NCBI GenBank assembly: GCA_018350325.1
Contig: JAEVLN010000008.1
Coordinates: 1,860,001 to 1,924,000, forward strand
DNA length: 64,000 bases
Origin: Globodera rostochiensis
Lineage: Eukaryota > Nematoda > Chromadorea > Rhabditida > Heteroderidae
Direction of reading: 5' to 3'
In this document: positions 1 to 11,360 of the stretch, piece by piece
Layout of the letters: every line of letters starts with the position of its first letter
Numbering within the stretch: the stretch's first letter is position 1
Made by a program: the position numbers and the translations under genes
Notes under the pieces: model-generated
The model's input: the letters and a program-made list of their open reading frames with translations, nothing else
Told to the model about the DNA's origin: nothing
Database searches by the model: none

Positions 1-433
1 GACATTTAACATTTATAAGATTGGCACTCCTCAAATAAGGACAAATCTTATAAATAAGGACATTTAACATTTATAAGATTGGCACTCCTCAAATAAGGAC
101 AAATCTTATAAATAAGGACATTTAACATTTATAAGATTGGCACTCCTCAAATAAGGACAAATCTTATAAATAAGGACATTTAACATTTATAAGATTGGCA
201 CTCCTCAAATAAGGACAAATCTTATAAATAAGGACATTTAACATTTATAAGATTGGCACTCCTCAAATAAGGACAAATCTTATAAATAAGGACATTTAAC
301 ATTTATAAGATTGGCACTCCTCAAATAAGGACAAATCTTATAAATAAGGACATTTAACATTTATAAGATTGGCACTCCTCAAATAAGGACAAATCTTATA
401 AATAAGGACATTTAACATTTATAAGATTGGCAC
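1..433. repeat. 58-bp tandem repeat array
   Basis: About 7.5 near-identical copies of a 58-bp AT-rich unit, starting at 1, 59, 117, 175, 233, 291, 349 and 407. Each unit contains a 12-bp inverted repeat, ATTTATAAGATT and AATCTTATAAAT, about 22 bases apart, so every copy can form a hairpin. The array is cut at 433 by a transposon; the rest of the broken unit resumes at 1674 and ends near 1699. It begins before the window, so its full length is unknown. Confidence 0.97.
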
Positions 434-1673
434 CAGGGATGCCAAATTGCCTTATTTTTAAGGCAAATGCCATAATTTTGGAAATTTGCCTTATTGTTTG
501 CCATATTTTCACACTTGCCATAATTTTGCCATATTTTTGACTTTGGTAAAAAATTCTCATTTTTTAATAGAAGAATGTGAGAATTCCCGAAAAAAGTGCT
601 CTTTGATTCTTAAAATTTGAATATTTAATTACTTTTTGGCGTTCTGTTTGTTATTTTTATGCTTTTCTTGCGGGAAATCTTGTTCCAAAATTGACAACTT
701 TGTTCTTTTAATTTTAAAAGTTACCTTCAGATTCATTTTAAATGTTTAATTGGCTTAAAAATAAAAGAGCATCAGCGGAAGATACTGAAGGCACTAGTTC
801 GGCAGCAATAGATGAAAGAGAAGCGGAAGAAATTTCATCGGATTCAAGTGAGGAATTTGGAGGAGAGGTGAGTGACTGTTAAGTGAAACTGTCGATTTTA
901 GGTTTAACTTAAGCGCAATTTTAGGCTGGGTGTCTCACACTTGCAACGCAGAAGCTCAAACGTCGAAAGGTCTCACACGATAAAGCCGTTGCTCTACCCA
1001 ATATTTCCGGCGGTTTATCGAAATGGCGCCAGTACTACAGCGACAAATACGCCTTTGTCGAAAAATCGGATGGATCGCTTTCGAAGAAATCAGTTTCGAC
1101 AAAATTTGCAGAGTTTTCAAAAAGTTTTGCACGGATGCACCGGACGAGCTGGACAACCTGTTTGACGAGGTGGTAGAATTGAAAGATGTAATCAGAGAAT
1201 TAGAAGCAACGGAGGGGTTTTCCAAAAAGAATTTGGAGAAGAAATGGGGTGAAGTGCTGAAGGACAAAAATCTCAAACACATCAAATCATTGGTGTCAAT
1301 TTTTCTCTCAATATTCCCTTCAAATGCATTCTGCGAATCGGTCTTTTCTGTTGTCAATCATATTTGGACTGATCAATCCAATCAATTTTCCCCGGAAACG
1401 GTAAATGCCTTTGTTTGTGTCAAACTGAACTCTGATCTGGACTGTAACTCAGCGTATGATTTTTTTTTGTCGCAAAATGAGCTTTTGAACGCGGCGAAAG
1501 GTTTTGAAAAGTACGGGCGAACGCAATAAATCAGATTTTTATTATTTTCTACGTTTTGGTCGCAAAAAACGGATGCCATAAAAATGCCATATTTTTGAAC
1601 CCTCAATGCCATAAAAATGCCATATTTTTGGAGCCCGTTGCCATATTTTACCGCAGTTGAGTTGGCATCCCTG
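434..1673 (+). mobile_element. hAT-superfamily DNA transposon, internally deleted
   Basis: A 1,240-bp insertion within the 58-bp array. It is bounded by 12-bp terminal inverted repeats, CAGGGATGCCAA at 434 and TTGGCATCCCTG ending at 1673. An exact 8-bp target duplication, ATTGGCAC, lies at 426-433 and 1674-1681; 8-bp duplications and CAGGG ends are typical of hAT elements. Both subterminal regions carry repeated GCCATA motifs (about 470-540 and 1570-1650), a likely transposase-binding pattern. Related debris lies near 21880-21965. The insertion is young, since the target duplication is perfect. Confidence 0.93.
742..1529 (+). pseudogene. hAT transposase remnant
   Basis: The N-terminal part is a short acidic exon (742-867) with a GTGAGT donor, joined in phase to an exon starting at 925 that includes KWRQYYSDKYAF, like hAT N-terminal regions. 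The C-terminal part lies in another frame, roughly 1080-1529, and is a recognisable hAT dimerisation region: SIFLSIFPSNAFCESVFSVV followed by FSPETVNAFVCVKL. The frame change and the short total length show that the catalytic middle, normally several hundred residues, was deleted. It cannot make an active transposase, but its ends might still be mobilised by a full-length relative. Confidence 0.8.
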
Positions 1674-1699
1674 ATTGGCACTCCTCAAATAAGGACAAA

Positions 1700-2282
1700 T
1701 GGCACCTCTGGTATAAGCACACATTTTCAGATTTTAGCACAAATTTGCTTTCTTTCCCAAAAATACGGTTTCATTAATTTTGTTGAAACGCTTCCAATAA
1801 TAAACCGTCACGGCTCTCAGATTTTTATTTTTGTAGTTGGGGGTTTTCCTATGGTTCTTCTAACCATTCATTCTGTCGAAGGCCTGCAAATAGTTATTTA
1901 AAACGGTTATTAATCCTCCAATATTTTCGATGGATTTACTTTTGTCGTCGTATTTCACTTCTCAATTTCTGCTCCGTGAATATGAATTGTATTCAAAAAA
2001 GTCACGAATCATGTATTTGCTTTGTAATAAATCGATTTGCCCTAATTTGACAAACAATTGAAATATGTAAATCATTTTCCTTCCATAGTGTCGTACTTCC
2101 ACGACGCATTCACTGAAGAAGGGTGGGTGGATGAAGCTTTGGCGAGGGAAGCAGAGAATATGGGGGGGGGGGGGCTTATTCTTTCTTAAGCTTTAAATCA
2201 TATAATAATCTACAGGCACATAAGTTGTTGTGTGTGAATCCGCCGCAATTCTCGTTTCTTTGTTCTTTGCCGCTCGGTCGCC
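1700..2282. other. intergenic, no gene seen
   Basis: AT-rich sequence between the repeat array and the PPPDE-like gene. It contains a G run near 2163-2174 but no open frame with coding character. The promoter of the gene at 2283 presumably lies here; I see no specific element. Confidence 0.5.
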
Positions 2283-3769
2283 ATGCTTCGTTTGGTTATC
2301 GCATTCGTTTCCATCGTCAACCATCTCTCGCTTTGTACGGGCCAACCAGCAGTAGAACAACAACTTCAGCACCAACGGCACTCGATAAATGCCGAAGATT
2401 TATCCTTTGCCATTATCCACTCAAACCAGAAGGATGAAGATAGTTTTGGCGCCGAATGGATCCATTTAGAAGAGGACGAACTCCCAAATCAAGGGCAGGA
2501 ACAGTGTGCTTCAACCTTTTCCAACAAAGATGATGAATTAAAGTGCCGGATGGCATCGCACATGACCGGCGGCGAAAGTGGCACGAATGGGGTGGAATCG
2601 GTCAATGGCTGGCAGAGACAATTGGCCGAGGTACTTTTTGAGAAAATGAAGGATTAGTTTGGTATTAATGATATAATCTTTGTCTAATAAGGGTTGGACT
2701 AAGGAGAAGAGCGATAAGTGTTTGTCGGAAGGCGCTTCATCTCCACCAGCAGCAGAAGAAGTAAAGCCAAAAAAAACCAGCTTGCGGATGTAAGTCGACT
2801 TTCGCTCTTCCGTTGATTGCCCCGTTGTTGAGGTTGCTGGAAAGGGCAGACGTCGAGTGCAATTGAGGAGATCAATCGAGACTGGCGGGAAAAGGTCAAC
2901 AAAAAGCAAGTCGCGAGAATGGAGAAGGAATTCCAACGGATGGAACTGTTGCGGAAGAAGCATTTGGAGAAGATGGACCTTGTGCGGCCGGAACAGCTGT
3001 CCAAGACGGACTTCCGAAAGGTTCTCGGCGCCCAATTCGACCCAGTGATGTTCCGCAAGGACGTGGACAACGATAAGCCGTGCGATGAGGAGCCTCTGCA
3101 AATTGCGGAGTATTACCTTTTCAGGGTAGGAAAGAGGACAAATTCTCTTCCAATCTTCTGACTATGTTTAGTACTCAAACAAAATGGGACTTTACCACGT
3201 CGGTCTGCTCGTTTGTGGGATAGGTAATTCCCCTTTTTTATTTGTCCCGAAAAAGTTGCTTTTAACCTCCAGAAATCCATTTCCATCTTCGCGGAATCGA
3301 ATTTTGGAAGCCAATGGCGTACAGTACCCGTTTTGTTGGCGGAATACACCGGTACTTTTTGCGCAAGTGTTTTGCTTTTGTAAACGTTCCGTTTCTGTCA
3401 CCAGTGACTATCGCACCGTTTATTACAAAGGACGCGCGTTGTACACTTTGAAGTCGTTTCAATTTATTGTCTCTGTTTTAAAGCGCATGGAAACATTCTT
3501 TAACCCGAACACTTACAATTTCATGACAAGGAACTGTCTTCAGTTCGTCCGAACGTTGGCCCGAGAATTAACGGGTAAAAATTTAGATAATTTAAATGGG
3601 ACAACGCCATTTTAAATAACCATCAAAAGACCTCGTTCACGGAGAACAGATCGATTGGCCATGGTCGGCGATTCATCCGCTTAAGAAAGGGGGCTTCGCG
3701 GTGAAGAAACTCAAACAATCCTTCGACAGAAAACCATCGGATTTGGCCGTTTCGGATTTGGGAATTTGA
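2283..3769 (+). CDS. Secreted PPPDE (DeSI-like) putative cysteine peptidase
   Basis: Seven exons join in phase into 377 codons: 2283-2630, 2692-2760, 2850-3125, 3172-3223, 3273-3351, 3405-3574, 3630-3769. Residues 1 to about 20 (MLRLVIAFVSIVNHLSLCTG) look like a signal peptide. An acidic stretch and a charged coiled-coil-like helix follow (near KKQVARMEKEFQRME). The last 180 residues match the PPPDE fold: a beta strand with GLYHVGLLVCG carrying the catalytic-type His, a central GIEFWKP, then YNFMTRNCLQFVRTLARELT carrying the catalytic-type Cys. PPPDE/DeSI proteins are thought to be deubiquitinating or deSUMOylating isopeptidases and are normally intracellular, so the leader is odd. AATAAA-like signals follow near 3940. 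Peptidase activity is inferred. Confidence 0.75.
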
Positions 3770-4022
3770 GTAAAATTTTGGATTTTATACCCCTAAGAAT
3801 ATTTTGAAGAAAAGAGCAGTTTGGTGTTGGTATAGTGGTGAATGGTGGGGGCAGTTGAACTTTGGATGTGGGTTCAGCAGGTCCCCGACTGTGTTAATCA
3901 TAATTTGAGTAATTGCAACAATTCAATTCAAAGAGTCGTTAATAAATTGTCCATTCCAATAAAAACTATGTAAAAGTGCAAGCGTAGTGTGTTGTTTATA
4001 ATAATCTGAGATTATTGTGTAA

Positions 4023-6306
4023 TCAGTCGGCCTTTCTCCTCGTCCCCCCTAATTCGGTCCCTTTTCTTATCGCCAATCGGCACATTAACGCGACGATCAG
4101 AAGGATTGCGACGATCGTCACAGCCAATGGCACCAGAAAGTCCAGCCCATTCTGTGCCCAAAGGCTCATTTTTGCACCTTCCAAATTCATTTCTGAGAAT
4201 TCGCCGCCAAACTCCGCCGAATATTCGACAAACTTGCGCACTATCTCCCGAGGACGGAAAGGTGCCCGAGTGATTTTTCCACTGATCACTTTCGCATTGC
4301 GTAAATATCTGAGAAGGGAATTAAAGTGATTGATTATTAAAACTTTTTCATCAATAATCCGTTATCGAGTCAAATGATTGTGACTCATGAGTCATGATTG
4401 ATTAGTTCTGAAAATGCCAAACTCCGCCGTTTTCATTCATTTGTATGCGCTCACTCATTAGCCTTTTCGTCCGCCAACAAAGTCCTCAAGGCATTTTCCA
4501 ATGTCTCTTTGTTCAACTCCTTTTTGTGCAGAACGATGCCATTCCGATGGTTTTGCACAATTGCCGCATTGTAATTTTGGTCGCCAAAAAGAGGCACACA
4601 GAGCAACGGGACACCCGCGGTGGCCGCCTCGTTCAGACTGTTCAGGCCGCAATGGGAGACAAATGCGCGAGTGTTTGGATGGGCTGCGAAAAGTATAATT
4701 AAACAAATTTTGTTTATAACTTTTGCAATTTGAGAACAACGACTGAAAGGTTAAAAAGTCCGTCTGTTTCAATCTCAACCGAACAAGCCCTTTGATCATA
4801 AAAAGGGGTGGGGGAATGGTACAGAACTAAAAAAATGCAATCTTTCCACCCCCCCCCCCCCACCCCACCAAGGATCGCGCGTTGATCAAGCCAATGGAAG
4901 AGATGAACATTTGGTGGAAATTCTTTGACAAGATTTCCGTTTGAACTTTCGTCATTTTCTTGTCTCGGAAATCGCCAGATAAAGTTGTATTCGGGAACTG
5001 AGCCGAAGCTGTCCAAAAAAGTCCGAAGCATTTGGCGCGGCATTTTTCGGGGGTCAGCGACCGATCCGAAAGAGACTAAAACGGATGGAACGGTTGAGGA
5101 AGGGCCGCTGCTGTCCAGCAATTGTGCCGTTCTTCCCGTCACTTTGGCCGCGGCACTTTTCGGGTAACCCGGTTCAAGCAAAAATCCGCCTTAAGTGTGC
5201 GTTCTCTTCACATAATTTTGGAGTCTTTTTACCGATGTGTTTAATTTTGTTGGAAATTGGTCTGGCAAGGTCGAGCATTTCATTGGTGTTAAGCAACAAA
5301 AAGCTGGCACGAAGAACCAATTCCTGCGAACTTGGAAATTGTTCTCCGAATTGAGAATTCATAATGGAATTTGTTAGTTCCTCAATGTGAGTGTTTTGTT
5401 GGATTTCCAAGTAATTCACGAATCTCTTCCATATTCCCATTCGTGTCCCCTCAGGGGATGCTTTGTTCACAACTGAAAAAATAACAATTTAAATATCTAA
5501 AAGAACTGTCTAACTTGGGACATAAGTCGGCATTGGGATGCCGAGTTTGCGAGCAAGCACGGAATCAAGCGCAATTGCCGAGGTGATCAAAGTAGTGGAG
5601 ATGCCAAGCCGATGGAACAGTGCCAACGAACAAGCATCGAACCATTCAGAAATTGCCACGTCAAAAGATGCCGATTTGAGGGACGCAAAGAGTTGGGGCG
5701 ACCGGTGAAGGGCTGTGGAGAAAATGTGATTAAAGGCAAAAGCGGCAAGAAATGAGGAGAATTCAATTACATTTGCAGGCCGTGCCGAAAATCGTTTTGT
5801 AAAGTGGCATTGTCGCGCCGGAGAACACTTCGTCCCCGTCCCCCCAAACGTTGTCATTCCCGAAAGGCAAATTGGCAATGCTCCGTCGGAGTATTTCAGT
5901 CTCTACGGTATCCGGAAAGTGACGAATGACCGTTTGGGCATGCGTCCAATTCGATTTTTCCGTTTCGGAATCGTCGGGATTCCAAATTGGGACGAGAAGT
6001 GTCTGAGAATTGTGCAAAGTCTTAATGACTATTAAAGGCTTACACCAACCAACCAACCACTTCATGTCGCCCCTCTTCCACTAGCAAATCGGCGATTGCT
6101 GAATGCATATGAAGATGGCTGTGGAACAAATTCGGAGCGGAAATTAGCACCCGGAGGGCTTTGACTGAGAAAAGAATTCGAACGTTTTAGGCAAAAAAAC
6201 ACATAAATGTAAGAATACCATTTTTTTGATCAAATATATCCAATAAAACGGCGATGAAAGTGATTAGGTGAATTCGTTTGAAAGGAAGAAGCATTTTGAG
6301 AAGCAT
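4023..6306 (-). CDS. UDP-glycosyltransferase (UGT), membrane-anchored
   Basis: Eight exons join exactly into 567 codons: 6306-6219, 6164-6058, 6002-5771, 5712-5515, 5472-5233, 5189-4869, 4683-4455, 4308-4023. UGTs attach a sugar from a UDP-sugar to small lipophilic molecules in the ER lumen. An N-terminal signal anchor (MLLPFKRIHLITFIAVLL) is followed by the acceptor half beginning VLISAPNLFHSHLHMHSAIA. The donor half has VLVSFGSVADPRKMP and the UGT signature around AFVSHCGLNSLNEAATAGVP with LFGDQNYNAA. A C-terminal transmembrane helix (FLVPLAVTIVAILLIVALMC) precedes a basic tail. The length fits the family (about 530), and no key motif is missing. Nematode UGTs are a large detoxification family; the substrate cannot be read from sequence. 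An alternative start Met lies four codons downstream at 6294. Confidence 0.95.
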
Positions 6307-6869
6307 TGAGTTCGATGACAATTGAAAGAGCAGTTCAGAAGAATGGAAATGCCCTCGACGTTGGAGAAGACCCCTCCCTTTAAAGCCTTCCCCCCCCCCC
6401 AATATTTCCCAAGACACACCAATCATCGAACACCCAACCCTTTCACAAATTGTTGCCTGTGCCGACTGTTATTCCAATCATGTAGTTTGTTGTCCATGTT
6501 TGTGCTTTCTGATCAGTTTTATAGAGAAAATCAAGGAAACAATGTTTTAATAAAAATAAATAATTATTTAAATGTTAATTAACCAATTTTAAAGATAATC
6601 AGTTCAAAATTCAAAATTCAGAAGTTAAAGTTTGGTTAAATACTTAAAATAGGACACATTTTTGTCTTCAATAAATATTCAGCAGACCGTCATCACCTTT
6701 TTGGGCATTTCTTCCGCTTAACGTTGGAGAACAAAAGAGAAGCCAACAGACAAAGCAAAATTGGGGAATAAACAAATAAATGTGCGCGTACGTAACAAAG
6801 GCTTAATAGAATAAGCAAATATTTTAAATATTCGGACCGTTTTGGCCACATTGCTGCATATTCTTTTGG
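6307..6869. other. divergent intergenic region
   Basis: Lies between the 5' end of the UGT (-) and the start of the secreted cysteine-rich gene (+), so it should hold both promoters. It is AT-rich, with a C run near 6391-6400. No coding frame or RNA gene is visible. Confidence 0.5.
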
Positions 6870-7609
6870 ATGGAAATGGTCCAATTCCAACGGCTGCTTT
6901 TTAGCTTCTTAATTTTTGTCCGTTTATCACTCGAACAAAGTGCCGAATTGGGTGGGTTTGTGCATAATGCCGGAATGATCTGTTCTGCTGCAGAGGATCT
7001 TCAACGTTTGTGCCCGGGCCTAAAGGGTGTTTTCTGTTCCCATTGCGATCACAAAAGTGTTGAGGCGATTTGTCCGAATGAGTGCAATTTTTGCTCAAAT
7101 CTCCGCTTGGGCGGACTGTCAAGATTTGTTGGGAATTCGCCCCAAAATCTGAGTGGGGGGCCTTTGTGTCACTTTACAATTCAAATTTTTTGTTTTCAGT
7201 CGACCTGAAGAGACAATGTGCCAACATTCGCTCGGTTTATTGTTACGCTTGCAAGGTAATAATAGTTTTATCAACTTTAGTGGTCAAAACGATGTTTTTT
7301 GGTCGCTTCGATTAACGAATTGTGTGTGGAGGAGTGTTTGGACTGCGAGGCGGCCAACGTCAAAAACGAAGTGCCAAATGTTAAATGAAAGAAGCTAAAA
7401 TGCCATTCAGAATATGCTGGAACTGTTCGGGACTCGACAAAAGTTGGGAAATGGCTTCGGGATTGGTAATGACCGAACATTGGGAGATGGAGGCAAAGTC
7501 TTCGAGCCGGAGGTCGGAGAGGAGGAATTGGCCGTACAATTTCCCTCTGAAAGGTGTGAAATTTTCATTTGATTAACTTTTTCATAATTTTAGGCAAGGA
7601 ATGAATTGA
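6870..7609 (+). CDS. Small secreted cysteine-rich protein
   Basis: Exons 6870-7152, 7200-7255 and 7281-7388 join in phase to give 148 aa ending at TGA 7386-7388. Residues 1 to about 22 form a signal peptide (FQRLLFSFLIFVRLSLEQS). The mature part has many cysteines, in clusters such as CSHCDHK, CPNECNFC, YCYACK and CVEECLDCE, suggesting a disulfide-rich extracellular protein. A downstream frame at 7422-7557 stays open and can be spliced on in phase through a 40-base intron (donor after 7370), extending the product to 7609; both ends are possible. I do not recognise the family. Small secreted cysteine-rich proteins are common in nematode secretions, but a role in parasitism is not shown by the sequence. 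Confidence 0.7.
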
Positions 7610-8948
7610 AGTGCTTAATTTGTTTTTAATTTACCAAATAAATTCCTTTTTAAAGCAAAATTTAACTGTTTTTTGCTTCAAAGAGTAAACCAAAAAATAA
7701 ATACAGTAAGGCAATAAAGCCTTCCATTTTGACTCATTTGGGTGCCATTCATTGTCCATTTATGTCATTAATTTTCAAATTGGTTTTGACTTATTGGGCT
7801 CAACAAAATGCGTTGGCACAATTTGTTGCCGTTAAATCTCCATAAATTATCGTCTAACATTCGCACTTCCCCCCCCCCCCCCGCCTCCCATTTTTTTCCC
7901 CAGGGGGGCCAATCTGAGAAAAGCTTTGGCAAATGCCATTTTCTTGGGGTCTTTCTCCCAATCCCTTTTTCCCCCAACGTCTCTGCTGATGGGCCAGCAG
8001 CCGCGGTGGCCTTAAAATATATTTTGCCAATTCGACTTTGTTCACGCGTTGACTCCTTTGATGTTCGCCAAACAAACTCCGATTTGAGAAGTAAAGTAAA
8101 GGAATGGAATGAATTTCCGCTGGAATTGGCCAGCACATAATTCTTTTTGCCCCCCCCCGTCCCCTCCCCCCCTGCCCCCGTCCGTCCCCGTCCCCCCCCC
8201 CCGTCTCCCCGTCCCACCCCCCCCCGTCTCCCCGTCCCCCCCCCCGTCTCCCCGTCCCCCCCCCCGTCTCCCCGTCCCACCCCCCCCCCCGTCTCCCCGT
8301 CCCCCCCCCGTCTCCCCGTCCCACCCCCCCCCGTCTCCCCGTCCCCCCCCCGTCTCCCCGTCCCACCCCCCTGTTCCCCTCCCTGCCCCGTACCCCCCGC
8401 CTCCCCCCCTGTTCCCCCCCCCCGCCCCCTCCACCCAATTGGAAAGGAATGAAAACATTGTGAAAATGTTCTGTTTGTTCCCAATGCCCAACTTTTCGCA
8501 TTGCCCCCAAAATAATCCGACCCTCCGCCGTATTCCAAACAAATTAATCGGCTGCTTAAGAGTCGGATCAATCAGTTCATTATTCACTCGCTAATCGCTT
8601 CATTTGTTTGGCTTACCGCTGACGAAATTAATCTTTCTCTTTGCACTGCTTACTTCAAAATTATAGGGGGCAAAAATTAAACAGAACGCCGAAGAAAATC
8701 GAATGAGTTGACGAAATTGACCAATTTTTGGTCTTTGGGTGTTCAGCCTCTCCATTGAATGTTTTGTTTGTTCCCACGACCGAAAGTCCAAACTATATTT
8801 GACAAAATTGTTTTTAAGCATTTTAATACCTTTTTCAAAAATTTAAAATGAAACAATTTTTAATAAAAAGGAAGTTACTGATAAGCTAAACTAAAATACC
8901 AGAGATTTAGAAAAGCTCAAATCCCTCCCTATTCAAAAACGTCAATAT
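7610..8948. other. intergenic with C-rich tract
   Basis: No credible gene. Long frames on both strands at 7768-8594 come from a low-complexity C/G tract and read as Pro-rich or Gly-rich peptides. AT-rich DNA follows up to the calmodulin-like gene. Confidence 0.6.
8148..8430. repeat. C-rich minisatellite
   Basis: Roughly 280 bases of runs of 6-10 C separated by short GTCTCCCCGTC units, repeated about 15 times with variable C-run length. The G-rich strand could form G-quadruplexes. C-run lengths may not be reliable in the assembly. Confidence 0.9.
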
Positions 8949-9710
8949 ATGACGACATCCCCCCGAATTGGTCGAACCACTGAAGGTTGGTTGTTTGAGG
9001 AAGCAAAAAAGCCTAACAAATCCTGGCATTAGATTATCGAAGTGCTTTTTCCTATTTTGACGTGAACAAAGACGGGCAGATAACGCTGCAAGAGTTGGAG
9101 AATGCGATGAATAAGTGCGGGGTGCACCCGACAAAGTTGGAATTGCGGATCATTATGAGTCAGATGGACAAGGACAGTGAGTTTGGCTTATATGTTTAGG
9201 AATTGGACACGTAAAGTTCGTTTCAGAGGATGGGGTCGTGACCTTCGAGGAGTTCGTGCAGATGATGCGACTGCAGGAGAGGGAGTTGGACATGCAGCAG
9301 CAGAAACACACGAAGACGAGGCCGTCCAACATGGAGCGGCCCGAGATGCGCAGAGAATTGCTGAAACAATTTCGCATGTTCGACCGGGCAAGTGCCGAAT
9401 AAAGATAATTGCACGAATTTCTGACGAATTCAGGACAACGACGGATACATTTACCCGGAAGAGATGAAGAGATTGGTGCTGGAGTTGCGTCTGGGCAATG
9501 CTTTTCCGATCCAAGTCATTGATCAGGCAGGCAGAGTTGGGAGGGCGGGTAGGGGGAGTTGATCTGTTGGTGACCATCCAATTTCAGTTATTCTCCGAGG
9601 CGGACACCGATGGAGACGGCAAAATCAGCTTCGAAGGTGCCATTTATTCAATAATAATATTTTATTTAATTATTGAGAAGCCTTCAGAATTTGTAATGGC
9701 CGTCATCTGA
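8949..9710 (+). CDS. Calmodulin-like protein with four EF-hands
   Basis: Six exons (8949-8985, 9033-9176, 9227-9387, 9434-9526, 9588-9636, 9688-9710) give exactly 169 codons. Four EF-hand loops are complete: DVNKDGQITLQE, DKDKDGVVTFEE, DRDNDGYIYPEE and DTDGDGKISFEE. All keep Asp at position 1 and Glu at position 12, so four Ca2+ sites are expected. A 30-residue Gln/Lys-rich linker joins the two EF pairs, longer than in true calmodulin, so this is a calmodulin-like regulator and not calmodulin itself. Introns 3 and 4 begin with GC (GCAAGT after 9387, GCAGGC after 9526). Target proteins cannot be predicted. Confidence 0.93.
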
Positions 9711-10092
9711 AGAGAAAAGGTCGTTGGTGCTTATGACAAAGGTCAACGCATAAGAAAGATTTATTTATTTCTTCTGTGATTCCCTAATAATGTCCAAACA
9801 TTCAAAAAAAAATGCAAATTAAACCACTGAAACTTTAAATTTATTTCATTTTATTTTATATTTAAACTCAGCAAATATACAATAATAAGTTAATTAGCAA
9901 AATGCTGCGTTATTTGAATTCCTCTCTTTCCAATTTCACACGTTGGAGTTCATTGAGATCAGCTTAAAGTAGGCATTTGAGTTAATAAAAACTTTTGTAT
10001 GGGTGGCAAAGATGAGCTAAATTATTCAAATTTCACCAAGAAAATGAAAGTTATATTTAATCAATAAAAAGCAGTGTTTTTTTCTGCAAAAT
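9711..10092. other. intergenic, no gene seen
   Basis: AT-rich 3' flank of the calmodulin-like gene, without a coding frame or repeat. Confidence 0.5.
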
Positions 10093-11265
10093 TCAATGTG
10101 CGCAAGAAACAGCGTCCCAACTTTGGCCATCGGCGAGTAACCCACGAACAACAACCTGTCCGGGTCTTGGACTCTGATCAGGAAGCGGTTGAACCTCCTG
10201 CTGTTGCTGGATTGGTTCCCTTCGTTCGGTGGGGACGTGCACGGAGTTTGTGTTCAGGTTGATGTAGCCAGCGGGGTGGGGAAAGAGTCCTTGGTGAGGC
10301 GTCCGCGGCGGGATGTTCGGGGGTTTTTTCCGTGAAGGGGCCCACTCATTGTGCCGTTGACGCTCTTTCGGGTCATAGGACACAGTAATCTCCGAGTTTA
10401 TACGATATTTGCGTTCCGGCTTTGGGGAGAATGGTAATAACCACCGACTGTTGGCCAAAAGATTGCAGCGGATAATCCGATAAAACCCGAAGTCCGATTT
10501 TTCCGAATTTCGATTTATCCGATTCGATTCATATCCGCTGCAACCTGCAGGCCAAGCGAACGAATACCCGCGGGTCCAACGTTTCGCATGTCCGCGCAGC
10601 CACTGGCGGAATTACAATGTGCTGCGGGATGGAAATCCCGCGGTAAGGTGTCAAAAACTGCTGCGAACTTCTCGGCAAAGTGCACGTCGAGCCCATCCGA
10701 TTCAGTTCCCTTTCATTCGCTTGGAAAAGCGTCCGACTGATTTTACAAATGAATTTTGGTCAATTTTCTTATCTAAAATAAATGACCCTGCATCCAACCT
10801 TCGTCGGCCTTTTTGCTGCTGGTTTCGCCCCTCCATACTCGGAAATCGCCTCCGGAGCTGCCTTTGTTGTCTTTCCGATGAAAGGACATTACCGTACTCT
10901 CTCTCACTTTGCACCGTATGTCCAAATTCACTTCTTAATTAGCATTTAATTTCTTTCTAAAACTCCGTCCTTTACAAGTCGCTCTCGCGATCCGACCAGT
11001 TCTGTTCCCATGGACCTCTTCTGTCCCGTTTCCTCCCACTCCGTCGCCGTCTTCTGCTCGGCTTCCGTTCTAATCTCGGCATTTCTTCAACCGAATATTC
11101 GCCGAGTGCCGAGTTCGAACTTGTCGATGAGGACGACCATTTTCGGTGTCTTCCACGGGAAAGTCTGTGACGATGGCAGTGCTCCAATGCGTGGCAACAA
11201 TGGCGGCGGTGTTGAAAGTGTTCACTACCGCACACTTTGCACGCACCTCTGAGTTTTGTGTCCAA
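10093..11265 (-). CDS. Doubtful hypothetical protein, two open stretches
   Basis: A Cys/His-rich then Arg-rich open stretch (11265-10982, with CKVCGSEHFQHRRHCCHALE) ends at a possible GTAAAG donor. A second open stretch ends at 10093 (with RKYRINSEITVSYDPKERQR and a Gln run). They could be exons of one gene or a distal 3' end of the membrane protein gene upstream. Composition is only partly gene-like and no family is recognised. Treat the join as unproven. Confidence 0.25.
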
Positions 11266-11360
11266 TTAAATAAAGAAGTCCAAGAAGTACAGATGGATGG
11301 GTAAGGAAGGAATGGGGACTGGGGGTGAAGCTCCACCATCAAAATTTGTGGAACCCAAGT

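Noticed and set aside
1..433. CRISPR-like array
   Set aside because: The repeats are directly adjacent without unique spacers and the DNA is eukaryotic.
7768..8594. Long overlapping reading frames on both strands, Pro-rich or Gly-rich
   Set aside because: They translate a C-run minisatellite; several frames are open at once and composition is only that of the repeat.
10093..11340. 3' exons of the four-pass membrane gene
   Set aside because: That gene already closes in phase at 11361 with a full-length product; no donor and phase combination forced a longer form.
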